A stretch of 64,000 nucleotides of DNA from Lentzea sp. NBRC 105346 (lineage in GTDB: Bacteria; Actinomycetota; Actinomycetes; Mycobacteriales; Pseudonocardiaceae): contig NZ_BSTQ01000026.1 in the NCBI RefSeq assembly GCF_030269605.1, forward strand, positions 1 through 64,000. Direction: 5' to 3'. The notes beneath the pieces are model-generated. The model was given only the letters and a program-made list of their open reading frames with translations, did no database searches and had not been told where the DNA came from. Position 1 is the first letter of the stretch. Each line of letters opens with the position of its first letter. This document shows positions 33,951 through 41,588 of this stretch, piece after piece. Made by a program: the position numbers and the translations under genes.

Positions 33951-34910
33951 GTGGTCGACCAGCAGCGTCCCCGTCGCTCGTGTCTGGCCGTTCCCGGCTC
34001 GAGCCAGAAGATGATCGACAAGGCCCGCACGCTGCCGGCGGACCAGGTGTTCCTCGACCTCGAGGACGCCTGCGCCCCGCTCGCGAAGCCGGACGCCCGC
34101 AAGACGATCGTCGCCTCGCTCAACGAGGGCGGCTGGGGTGAGAAGGCCCGCGTGGTCCGCGTGAACGACTGGACCACCGAGTGGACCTACCGCGATGTCA
34201 CCGAGGTCGTCGAGGGCGCGGGCGCGAACCTCGACTGCATCATGCTGCCGAAGGTGCAGACTCCGGAGCAGATCAAGGCGCTCGACCTGTTGATCACGCA
34301 GATCGAGAAGACCATGGGCTACGAGGTCGGCAAGATCGGCATCGAGGCGCAGATCGAGAACGCCCTCGGCCTGGTCAACGTCGACGCGATCGCCACGGCG
34401 TCCCCGCGCGTCGAGACGATCATCTTCGGGCCGGCCGACTTCATGGCGTCGATCAACATGAAGTCGCTCGTGGTCGGTGAGCAGCCGCCCGGCTACGACG
34501 TCGGCGACGCCTACCACTACATCCTGATGCGGATCCTGATGGCCGCGCGGGCGCACGACAAGCAGGCCATCGACGGTCCCTACCTGCAGATCCGCGACGT
34601 CGAGGGCTACAAGCGCGTGGCCGGCCGGTCCGCCGCGCTGGGCTTCGACGGCAAGTGGGTGCTGCACCCCGGTCAGATCGACGCGGCCAACGAGGTGTTC
34701 AGCCCCAAGCAGGACGACTACGACCACGCGGAGAACATCCTCGACGCGTACGAGTACTTCACCTCGGAGGCGGGCGGCAAGCGCGGCGCCGTCATGCTCG
34801 GCGACGAGATGATCGACGAGGCGTCCCGCAAGATGGCGCTCGTCATTTCCGGCAAGGGGCGTGCGGCGGGTATGCAGCGCAGCAACGTCTGGTCGCCGCC
34901 GGAGGAGTAG
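33951..34910 (+). CDS. CitE-like CoA-ester lyase (L-malyl/beta-methylmalyl-CoA lyase type)
   Basis: 319 aa, HpcH/HpaI TIM barrel. RRSCLAVPGSSQKMIDKA, VFLDLEDACAP (Mg2+ Glu/Asp), KARVVRVND, IMLPKVQTP, GIEAQIENALGLVN and FGPADFMASINMK are the expected CoA and metal motifs. The length and the C-terminal LHPGQIDAANEVF region match Mcl1-type malyl-CoA lyases rather than the short CitE. AGGAGG lies 7 bases before GTG 33951. The acyl-CoA dehydrogenase (35747) and MaoC hydratase (59819) in this window would fit the same branched C4-C5 CoA pathway. Confidence 0.82.
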   Translation: MVDQQRPRRSCLAVPGSSQKMIDKARTLPADQVFLDLEDACAPLAKPDARKTIVASLNEGGWGEKARVVRVNDWTTEWTYRDVTEVVEGAGANLDCIMLPKVQTPEQIKALDLLITQIEKTMGYEVGKIGIEAQIENALGLVNVDAIATASPRVETIIFGPADFMASINMKSLVVGEQPPGYDVGDAYHYILMRILMAARAHDKQAIDGPYLQIRDVEGYKRVAGRSAALGFDGKWVLHPGQIDAANEVFSPKQDDYDHAENILDAYEYFTSEAGGKRGAVMLGDEMIDEASRKMALVISGKGRAAGMQRSNVWSPPEE

Positions 34911-34913
34911 GCC

Positions 34914-35011
34914 GTTACAGATTGTGCGCCACTTCACGCCGACTGTGACTGGACGTGTTCGACGGTTACTGGTTGCTTCAAAAACGCGTGAAGTGGCGCA
35001 CAATCCGTGAC
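34914..35011. repeat. Long inverted repeat downstream of the CoA-ester lyase
   Basis: Arms 34914-34939 and 34986-35011 are 26 bases each and pair except for two positions that become G-U pairs in RNA (core ATTGTGCGCCACTTCACGC). The 46-base loop between them has no obvious structure. It fills the gap before the zinc-ribbon gene. Similar in scale to the palindromes at 28209-28318 and 45901-46012. Confidence 0.85.
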
Positions 35012-35054
35012 AGAAAATTGCGTTCGCGGCCCCCTGTGGGTGCATGCTGATCGC

Positions 35055-35228
35055 ATGTCACGAACGAGTAACGGCAAGGGCTGGAGAGGACTGCGGCTGT
35101 TCAAGCGCCGCGAAGACGATCTCTACGAGCGCAGCTTCCGCAGCTGCCCCGGCTGTCACACCGATGTGCACGTGTTCTTCGACGTTTGCAGGCACTGCGG
35201 CGGCGCGCTGGAGCTCCTCGCCGGCTAG
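35055..35228 (+). CDS. Small zinc-ribbon-like protein
   Basis: 57 aa, ATG 35055. A basic N-terminus (SRTSNGKGWRGLRLFKRRED) is followed by two Cys pairs, SCPGCHTD and VCRHCGGA, a zinc-ribbon pattern (CxxC-x13-CxxC). Could be a nucleic-acid or protein contact module. No family recognised. Its TAG stop shares the palindrome CTAG with the stop of the convergent 43-aa gene. Confidence 0.6.
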   Translation: MSRTSNGKGWRGLRLFKRREDDLYERSFRSCPGCHTDVHVFFDVCRHCGGALELLAG

Positions 35229-35356
35229 TGCGGGTTGTTCGCCTCGTGGAACACCCACCCGAGCAGCGCCGCGAAGCCGTACAACGCGGCCGCGAGCACG
35301 ATGAGTTTGACGACCACGATGCCCAGGACGATCGCCACGATCCGGCGTTTGCTCAT
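35225..35356 (-). CDS. 43-aa single-span membrane micro-protein
   Basis: Starts with MSKRRIVAIVLGIVVVKLIV and ends ...GWVFHEANNPH. A positively charged start is followed by one long hydrophobic helix. The ATG overlaps the stop of the upstream DUF4190-like gene by 4 bases (ATGA), so translational coupling is likely, which is the main support for a real gene. Function unknown. Confidence 0.6.
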   Translation of the reverse strand: MSKRRIVAIVLGIVVVKLIVLAAALYGFAALLGWVFHEANNPH

Positions 35357-35625
35357 TGGTTCGGCAGATCCGACATCGGTGGCCAGTACCTCACGATGAT
35401 GAAGATCCAGAAGATCATGGCCAGCGTGTAGAACGCGGTCAGGACGCTCCCGACGATCAGGCCCGCCGTCGCCAGGCCCCAGCCGTCCTCACCGGTGCGC
35501 CGGATCTCCTTGCGGGCCATGACGCCCAGCACGATCGACGCCGGCGCGAAGAAGAACAGCATGACGAGCGACACGATGGCCAGCGTGTTCGTTCTGCGCG
35601 GTGGCGGGTAGTACGGCTGGTACAT
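35353..35625 (-). CDS. DUF4190-type small membrane protein
   Basis: 90 aa from ATG 35625, with GAAGGGG upstream. A Pro/Tyr-rich start (MYQPYYPPPRR) is followed by two membrane helices with the DUF4190 pattern (NTLAIVSLVMLFFFAPASIVLGVMARKEIRRTGEDGWGLATAGLIVG). Function unknown. Forms an operon with the 43-aa membrane protein. Confidence 0.75.
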   Translation of the reverse strand: MYQPYYPPPRRTNTLAIVSLVMLFFFAPASIVLGVMARKEIRRTGEDGWGLATAGLIVGSVLTAFYTLAMIFWIFIIVRYWPPMSDLPNQ

Positions 35626-35746
35626 CGCGGCCCCTTCGTCGAGCGCTGTCTCGGTCAAGCATGTTGCGATGAGCACACCCGCATTCGCAAACGGGCGTTA
35701 ACCGGTCCATACTCGCCGGTAACCTCCAGGAACGAAGGGAAGTGCG

Positions 35747-36943
35747 ATGGCGCGCCTCGCCCAGACCGCGGGTCTCACTGACATCCAGGAAGAGATCCTC
35801 GCGACCGTACGCACCTTCGTCGACAAGGAGATCATCCCGCACGCCCAGACGCTGGAACACGGCGACACGTACCCCGCCGACATCGTCGACGGCATGAAGG
35901 AGATGGGCCTGTTCGGGCTCACCATCCCGGAGGAGTTCGGTGGCCTCGGCGAGTCGCTGCTGACCTACGCGCTCGTCGTCGAGCAGATCGCGCGCGGCTG
36001 GATGAGCGTCTCCGGTGTCATCAACACGCACTTCATCGTGGCGCACATGCTCAAGCAGCACGGCACGCCCGAGCAGAAGGCGAAGTACTTGCCGCGCATG
36101 GCGGCCGGCGAGGTGCGCGGGTCGTTCTCCATGTCCGAGCCCGAGCTCGGCTCCGACGTCGCGGCGATCCGCACGAAGGCCGTGAAGCAGGGCGACGACT
36201 TCGTCATCAACGGCCAGAAGATGTGGCTGACCAACGGCGGCACGTCCAACCTGACCGCCGTGCTGGTGAAGACCGACGAGGGCGCCGACAAGCCGCACCA
36301 GAACCTCACGACGTTCCTCGTCGAGAAGCCCGTCGGCTACGGCGAGGTGCTGCCCGGCCTGACCATCCCCGGCAAGATCGACAAGATGGGGTACAAGGGC
36401 GTCGACACCACGGAGATGGTGTTCGACGGCTTCAAGATCTCCCCGGACCAGGTCCTCGGCGGCCAGACCGGCCAGGGCTTCCGGCACATGATGGACGGCG
36501 TCGAGGTCGGCCGCGTCAACGTCGCCGCCCGCGCGTGCGGCATCGCGATCCGGTCGTTCGAGCTGGCCATCGAGTACGCGCAGCAGCGCAAGTCGTTCGG
36601 CAAGCCGATCGCCGAGCACCAGGCCATCGCGTTCAAGCTCGCCGAGATGGCCACCAAGGTCGAGGCCGCGCACCTGATGATGGTCAACGCGGCGCGACTG
36701 AAGGACTCCGGCGCGCGCAACGACGTCGAGGCCGGCATGGCGAAGCTCATCGCGTCGGAGTACTGCGCCGAGGTCACTCAGGACGCGTTCCGCATTCACG
36801 GCGGCTATGGCTACTCCAAGGAGTACGAGATCGAGCGCCTGATGCGGGAGGCGCCGTTCCTGCTGATCGGTGAGGGCACGTCCGAGATCCAGAAGACGAT
36901 CATCAGCCGTGGCCTGCTGCGGGAGTACCAGTCGCGCGGCTGA
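35747..36943 (+). CDS. Acyl-CoA dehydrogenase (FadE19-like)
   Basis: 398 aa, FAD enzyme oxidising acyl-CoA to the 2-enoyl-CoA. The helical N-domain, the FAD/substrate strand SFSMSEPELGSDVAAIRTKA, the QKMWLTNGG motif, RKSFGKPIAEHQAIAFKLAEM and RIHGGYGYSKEYEIERLMRE are present, and the catalytic base is probably Glu376 in IGEGTSEI, as in short/branched-chain members. Gene context (CitE-like lyase upstream, MaoC elsewhere) recalls M. tuberculosis Rv2498c-Rv2500c, suggesting a branched-chain or methylsuccinyl-type acyl-CoA. Confidence 0.85.
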   Translation: MARLAQTAGLTDIQEEILATVRTFVDKEIIPHAQTLEHGDTYPADIVDGMKEMGLFGLTIPEEFGGLGESLLTYALVVEQIARGWMSVSGVINTHFIVAHMLKQHGTPEQKAKYLPRMAAGEVRGSFSMSEPELGSDVAAIRTKAVKQGDDFVINGQKMWLTNGGTSNLTAVLVKTDEGADKPHQNLTTFLVEKPVGYGEVLPGLTIPGKIDKMGYKGVDTTEMVFDGFKISPDQVLGGQTGQGFRHMMDGVEVGRVNVAARACGIAIRSFELAIEYAQQRKSFGKPIAEHQAIAFKLAEMATKVEAAHLMMVNAARLKDSGARNDVEAGMAKLIASEYCAEVTQDAFRIHGGYGYSKEYEIERLMREAPFLLIGEGTSEIQKTIISRGLLREYQSRG

Positions 36944-36961
36944 CACCCGGAATCGCCATGG

Positions 36962-37000
36962 GGGGAGCTTTGCCAGCGGTCAGCGCTGGCAAAGCTCCCC
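36962..37000 (+). terminator. Perfect 17-bp hairpin after the acyl-CoA dehydrogenase gene
   Basis: GGGGAGCTTTGCCAGCG (36962-36978) is exactly inverted at 36984-37000 with a GTCAG loop, 19 bases after the stop. A strong terminator without a T-run. Confidence 0.75.
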
Positions 37001-37097
37001 TCATAGCACTCGTTGGGGCTAAAGGGCGTCACTCGTTCAGCCGCTGAGTAGAGTCTTCGTCGCCGGGGGACCAGCCGCCGCTGACAGAAGGTCGTCC

Positions 37098-37943
37098 TTG
37101 GAACTCCCGTTAGACCTGACGCTCCCCAGATCCGTTGTCCCGCCGCACGTCGTCCGGCTCGAGGTCGACACGTTCGCCGACCTCCGCCGCGACGCCGGAC
37201 AGCTCGCCGCGTGGTTCGGCGAGGTGTTCGCCACGCTCCTCGTGCCGTTGTGCCCTGCGAGCGTGAAAGAACTGGTGGAAGTGGCCCGCGGATACCACCC
37301 GTCCGACACAACGCCGTGGGGGCCGCCGGGTTACGCCCGCCTGTTGCTCAGTGCGGGTGATTTCACGGTCGACGCCTGGGCACGGCAGCTGGACGCGCTC
37401 AGCAGGGGTGAGAGCGACTTCCTGCGCGTGATGCTCATCCGGCTCGACGACCAGGGGCTCCCGACCACCGAGGGCGGATGGTGCGCGGAGATCACGCTCA
37501 AGCGCGATCCCGAGTTCCCGCACCAGGTCATCGTCACCGCGGCCAGGGAGGCGTTCGGCGGCTGGGTGAGCCGGGTCGTCCAGCAGGACTGGCTCAAGGT
37601 GCTCGCCACCGGCGCGACGCTCGCCAAGGCCGCGCACGGGTGGATCACGCTCGACCGGGTCGGCGCGCGCACCGCCTACGAGCAACACATGGGCATCGGG
37701 ATCGACGCCGCGCTCGTCGGCGTCGCGGACTATGCCCGCGGGGTGCACTGGGCGACTGTCCTGGGACCAAGGCAAGTCGCCCAGCTCGGCGGGGTCGAGC
37801 GGGTGCTCCGGGACGCTCCGTGCGTGTGGCGCGAGCACCTCGGCGGTGGGCGGATTCTGCTCAAGCTCACCGACGATCTGGAGGACACCAAGGATCTGGA
37901 GCCGCTGCACCGGTTTCTCGCGCCCGTCCTAATCGGACAGTAG
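37098..37943 (+). CDS. Hypothetical protein, unknown function
   Basis: 281 aa. TTG 37098 is chosen because AGAAGG lies 7-8 bases upstream and no ATG/GTG fits. A mixed alpha/beta protein without signal peptide or membrane helix. The start (LPLDLTLPRSVVPPHVVRLEVDTF) and the end (DLEDTKDLEPLHRFLAPVLIGQ) match no family I know. Its last 15 bases overlap the convergent inositol-phosphatase-like gene. Confidence 0.65.
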   Translation: MELPLDLTLPRSVVPPHVVRLEVDTFADLRRDAGQLAAWFGEVFATLLVPLCPASVKELVEVARGYHPSDTTPWGPPGYARLLLSAGDFTVDAWARQLDALSRGESDFLRVMLIRLDDQGLPTTEGGWCAEITLKRDPEFPHQVIVTAAREAFGGWVSRVVQQDWLKVLATGATLAKAAHGWITLDRVGARTAYEQHMGIGIDAALVGVADYARGVHWATVLGPRQVAQLGGVERVLRDAPCVWREHLGGGRILLKLTDDLEDTKDLEPLHRFLAPVLIGQ

Positions 37944-38699
37944 GGCCAGGATCTCCTTGCGCAGACCGGGACACACGGCGATCGTCGCCTTGGACGACAC
38001 GGTGTGGTCGGTGTCGTCGGTGTCGACCACGACACCGCCCGCCTCGCGCACGAGCAGCACCCCGGCCATGGTGTCCCACGGCATGTTGGCCAGGATGATC
38101 GACGCGTCGAGCCGGCCCGAGGCCACCCACGCGAGATCGATCGCCGCCGTGCCGAGCATGCGGATCCGTTGCGCGCGAGAGCCCAGGTACGACAACAGCT
38201 CCAGGCGTCGTCGGTTCTTCTCGACGGCACCCGGACCGATGGCGAAGTCGCCGATGGAGATCACGGCCGATGACAGTTCGTCCACCGTGGAACAGGAAAT
38301 CCGGTCCACGCCGACGAACGCGCCCTCACCCGCGACCGCCGAGTAGGTCTCGTCCAGGTACGGCAGGTCGATCGCCGCGACGACCGACGCCGAACCCGAT
38401 ACCAGCGCCAGCGAGACGCCGCACAACGGCATGCCGCGCGAGAAGTTCGTCGTGCCGTCCACAGGATCCAGGGCCCACCACAGGTCCTCTGACCCGGTGT
38501 GGCCGCGCTCCTCGCCCAGCACACCGATCTCGGGGGTTTCGCGCGCCAGGAACGAGCGCACGGCGTCCTCGACCGCGAGGTCGACGTCGGTCACCAGGTC
38601 GCGCTCGCTCTTCTCCACCACGGAACCGAGCGGACGCGACCGGATGATCCGGCGGGCGACCGCTACGGCCTCACGAGCGATGGGGAGCAGCTGCCGCAT
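37929..38699 (-). CDS. Inositol-monophosphatase-family phosphatase
   Basis: 256 aa. Metal-site motifs: VTDVDLAVED, LGEERG, DPVDGTTNFSRG and the C-terminal PWDTMAGVLLVREAGG. The family includes phosphatases for inositol phosphate, fructose-bisphosphate, histidinol phosphate and PAP. The gene overlaps ribA by 29 bases, so the two are co-transcribed. A role in dephosphorylating a ribosylated pyrimidine or sugar intermediate of the neighbouring pathway is an inference. Confidence 0.82.
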   Translation of the reverse strand: MRQLLPIAREAVAVARRIIRSRPLGSVVEKSERDLVTDVDLAVEDAVRSFLARETPEIGVLGEERGHTGSEDLWWALDPVDGTTNFSRGMPLCGVSLALVSGSASVVAAIDLPYLDETYSAVAGEGAFVGVDRISCSTVDELSSAVISIGDFAIGPGAVEKNRRRLELLSYLGSRAQRIRMLGTAAIDLAWVASGRLDASIILANMPWDTMAGVLLVREAGGVVVDTDDTDHTVSSKATIAVCPGLRKEILALLSD

Positions 38700-39324
38700 T
38701 GGGGAGCGTGAAGACGTCGACCTGGGGCAGGTCGTGACCGAGCCGGTCGCGCTTGGCGGTCAGGTAGCCGATGTTGTGGGTGTTCGGCGGCATCAGCAGC
38801 GGAACCCGTGCCACGACGGGGATTCCGTGCGACTCCAAGGCCGAGATCTTGTCGGGGTTGTTCGACATCAGGCGCACCGACTGCACCCGCAGGTGCTTGA
38901 GGACCAGCGCGGCGGGCGTGTAGTCGCGCACGTCGACCGGCAGGCCGAGCGTGGTGGCGGAGTCGAGCGTGTCGAGGCCCTGCTCGTCCTGCAGGACGTG
39001 CGTGCGAACCTTCGCGACCAAACCGATTCCACGTCCCTCGTGGCCGCGCAGGTACACCAGGACACCGCTGCCCTCGCGGACGATCGTGTCCAGCGCCGCG
39101 TCCAGCTGTTCACCGCACTCACACCGCATGGCGCCGAAGATGTCACCGGTCATGCACTCGGAGTGCACGCGCACGAGCACCTTCTCGCGCATCCGGATCT
39201 TGCCGTACACGAGGGCCATGTGCTCGTGCCCGTTCGCCCGGAAGGCCACCGCGCGGAACGTGCCCCGGCGTGTCACCAGGTCCGACTCCGCGACGTCCTC
39301 TTCGTTGAACGCTTGCTCGTACAT
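38671..39324 (-). CDS. ribA: GTP cyclohydrolase II paralogue with Tyr-to-His change
   Basis: 217 aa, RibA only, with no fused RibB. Zinc ligands Cys57, Cys68 and Cys70 (SECMTGDIFGAMRCECGEQ) and the GTP-site GHEGRGIGL (94-102) are intact, as are the Asp131/Arg133 equivalents of E. coli Asp126/Arg128. The residue matching E. coli Tyr105 (KIRAYALQD) is His109 (KVRTHVLQD). In the S. coelicolor paralogue SCO6655 a change at this Tyr was shown to stop the reaction at the formylated pyrimidine (FAPy). This enzyme may therefore feed a side pathway rather than riboflavin. It is divergent from the PTPS-like gene across 76 bases. Confidence 0.85.
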   Translation of the reverse strand: MYEQAFNEEDVAESDLVTRRGTFRAVAFRANGHEHMALVYGKIRMREKVLVRVHSECMTGDIFGAMRCECGEQLDAALDTIVREGSGVLVYLRGHEGRGIGLVAKVRTHVLQDEQGLDTLDSATTLGLPVDVRDYTPAALVLKHLRVQSVRLMSNNPDKISALESHGIPVVARVPLLMPPNTHNIGYLTAKRDRLGHDLPQVDVFTLPNAAAAPHRS

Positions 39325-39400
39325 CCGGTCCCCTCGTCACCCGACACCGGCCGAACGTCATTACGCTCGGCCGAAGTTGCACCGTAACCCGGCTCACCAG

Positions 39401-39811
39401 GTGGAGGACACCCTGTTCAGCATCACCGTCCGCGATCACGTCATGATCGCTCACAGCTTCCGAGGCGAGGTGTTCGGACCGGCGCAACGTCTGCATGGGG
39501 CAACGTTCCTTGTGGACGCGCGGTTCAAACGTCCCGACCTGGACGACGACAACATCGTGGTCGACATCGGACTAGCGACCGAACAGCTACACGCAGTGCT
39601 CTCCGAGTTCAACTACAGCAACCTCGACGACGTACCCGCGTTCGCGGGAATCAACACATCGACCGAGTTCCTCGCGAAGCACATCGCGGACCAGCTCGCC
39701 GAACGCGTGCACGCGGGCTCGCTCGGTGAGGGCGCGCGCGGCCTCACCGCGATCGAGGTCACCCTGCACGAGTCCCACGTGGCCTGGGCATCGTACGAAC
39801 GGCAGTTGTGA
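39401..39811 (+). CDS. 6-pyruvoyl-tetrahydropterin-synthase-fold protein with altered active site (SCO6650-like)
   Basis: 136 aa T-fold protein. FSITVRDHVMIAHSF and RLHGATFLVDARF align with PTPS/QueD, but the second zinc His of the usual HGH is Ala34, and the catalytic Cys (four residues before His32) is Ala28. A pterin-anchoring Glu candidate remains (HES, about 124). The S. coelicolor homologue SCO6650 was reported to lack zinc and the catalytic triad and not to catalyse the PTPS reaction. Start: GTG 39401 used, but CTG 39413 has GGAGG 5 bases upstream and may be the real one. Overlaps the glycosyltransferase gene by 4 bases. Confidence 0.8.
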   Translation: MEDTLFSITVRDHVMIAHSFRGEVFGPAQRLHGATFLVDARFKRPDLDDDNIVVDIGLATEQLHAVLSEFNYSNLDDVPAFAGINTSTEFLAKHIADQLAERVHAGSLGEGARGLTAIEVTLHESHVAWASYERQL

Positions 39812-40791
39812 TCCGCTTCGTCCTGCCCGGCGACATCGACGATGCCTCCGCTCCCAGCGGGGGCAACGTCTACGACCGGCGCCTGTGCGACGCGCTGGCG
39901 TTCGAGGAGGTCGCCGTCCCCGGCGCCTGGCCGCAGCCGGACGCAATCGCTTGCGCGGCCCTGGACCAGGCGCTGGGCGACATTCCGGACGGCGAGACCG
40001 TGCTGCTCGACGGCCTCGTCGCGTGCGGTGTGCCGGAGGTCGTCGTGCCGCACGCGCGACGCCTCAGGCTCGCCGTGCTGGTCCACCTGCCGCTGGCCGA
40101 CGAGACCGGGCTCGACCCGCACACCGCGGCTCGCCTCGACGCCGCGGAGCGCGAGGTGCTGCGGGCGGCGAGCGCGGTCATCGCCACCAGTCCGTGGGCC
40201 CGGCGCCGCCTCGAGGAGCACCACGGGCTCACCGGTGTGAACACCGTCACACCGGGCACCGATCCCGCCGCCCTCGCGCCGGGCACGGACGGCGTGTCGC
40301 GGCTGCTCTGCGTCGCGTCGCTGACCCCGCGCAAGGGCCAGGACGTGTTGGTGGAGGCGCTCCGGCCGCTCGTCGGCCTGCCGTGGACCTGCGAGCTCGT
40401 CGGTCCCGGTCACGCCGAGATCGACCGGCTGGACGGCCGGATCCGGGTCAGCGGCCCGCTGGTCGGCGCGGCCCTGGACGCCGCGTACGCGGCCGCGGAC
40501 CTGTTCGTCCTGCCGTCGCGCGCGGAGACCTACGGCATGGTCGTCACCGAGGCGCTGGCGCGTGGAATCCCCGTGGTCGCGAGCTCGGTGCCGGACGCGC
40601 TGGGCCGCGGTGGCGTGCTCCTCCCGCCGGGTGATGCCGGCGCGCTGACCCGCGCGCTCCGGCGGTGGCTGACCGACGAGCAGCACCGGCGTGACCTGCG
40701 CCACCGCGCGCTGAAGCGGCGGGCCGAGCTGTCCACTTGGGACGAAACCGCGCGGGCGATGACGGAGGTGCTGGCTAGTCTGCGCGCATGA
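39808..40791 (+). CDS. GT4-family glycosyltransferase
   Basis: 327 aa, GT-B fold. The donor-side motif ETYGMVVTEALARGIPVVAS (E-x7-E) and VASLTPRKGQDVLVEAL are typical of GT4 retaining enzymes, and the N-terminal GDIDDASAPSGGNVYDRRL is the acceptor side. No membrane helix. It sits in a run of four overlapping genes (PTPS-like, GT4, methyltransferase, YbhN-like), so it probably glycosylates the pathway product. GTG 39808 overlaps the PTPS-like stop. Confidence 0.85.
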   Translation: MIRFVLPGDIDDASAPSGGNVYDRRLCDALAFEEVAVPGAWPQPDAIACAALDQALGDIPDGETVLLDGLVACGVPEVVVPHARRLRLAVLVHLPLADETGLDPHTAARLDAAEREVLRAASAVIATSPWARRRLEEHHGLTGVNTVTPGTDPAALAPGTDGVSRLLCVASLTPRKGQDVLVEALRPLVGLPWTCELVGPGHAEIDRLDGRIRVSGPLVGAALDAAYAAADLFVLPSRAETYGMVVTEALARGIPVVASSVPDALGRGGVLLPPGDAGALTRALRRWLTDEQHRRDLRHRALKRRAELSTWDETARAMTEVLASLRA

Positions 40792-41588
40792 GCAATGAGG
40801 GATTCGCCCCGGAATGGTTGGCACTGCGGGAGAAGGCGGACGCCGACGCGCGCGCGACGGAACTCCTCGACTACCTGCGTGACTCCATTTTGAACCGATC
40901 CGGGGTCTCGGTACGTGACCTGGGTTGTGGCACGGGATCGATGGGGCGATGGCTCGCCGGGAAGCTCAGCGGTGTGCGGCACGTGGTGCTGCACGACCGC
41001 GACCCCCGGCTGCTCGGGCTCGCGGAGGCGAGCATGAGCGCCCTTGGCATCACCGTGGAGACGCGTGAGGGCGACCTCGCCGCGCTGAAGGCGGACGACC
41101 TGGCGGGTGCCGATCTGGTGACCTGCTCGGCGCTGCTGGACCTGCTCACCGCCGACGAGATGAACGCGTTGGCCGCCGCCTGCGTACATGGTGGTGTGCC
41201 CGCACTCTTCACGCTGTCCGTCGCCGGCCGGGTCGAGCTGACCCCGGCCGAGCCGCTCGACGCCGCGTTCCAGGACGCGTTCAACGCGCACCAGCGCCGC
41301 GTCGAGGGCGGGCGGAGGCTGCTCGGTCCGGACGCCCCCGAGGCCGCTGCGGAGGCGTTCGCCCAGCTGGGCGCGGACGTGCGCACGGCACCGAGTCCGT
41401 GGCGACTCGGCCCGGACCAGGCCGCTCTCACGGCGGAATGGCTGCGGGGCTGGGTCGGCGCGGCCGTCGAGCAGGAGCCGGAGCTGGCCGAACAGGCAGG
41501 GCCGTATCTGGAGCGCAGGCTGAGCGGTGAGCTGAACGCCGTCGTCCACCACATCGACTTGCTGGCGATACCGAGGGTGGACCGATGA
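40788..41588 (+). CDS. Class I SAM-dependent methyltransferase
   Basis: 266 aa. SAM motif I VRDLGCGTGSMGRWLAG, acidic loop VVLHDRD, and motif ADLVTCSALLDLL. An open Rossmann fold with a long C-terminal helical part. ATG 40788 overlaps the GT4 stop (ATGA), and its own stop overlaps the next ATG. Probably methylates the glycosylated or pterin-like intermediate (inference from the operon). Confidence 0.82.
   Translation: MSNEGFAPEWLALREKADADARATELLDYLRDSILNRSGVSVRDLGCGTGSMGRWLAGKLSGVRHVVLHDRDPRLLGLAEASMSALGITVETREGDLAALKADDLAGADLVTCSALLDLLTADEMNALAAACVHGGVPALFTLSVAGRVELTPAEPLDAAFQDAFNAHQRRVEGGRRLLGPDAPEAAAEAFAQLGADVRTAPSPWRLGPDQAALTAEWLRGWVGAAVEQEPELAEQAGPYLERRLSGELNAVVHHIDLLAIPRVDR

Noticed and set aside
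36962..37000. Hairpin as a member of the long-palindrome family
   Set aside because: It is a short perfect 17-bp stem with a 5-base loop at the expected distance after a stop, best read as a terminator.
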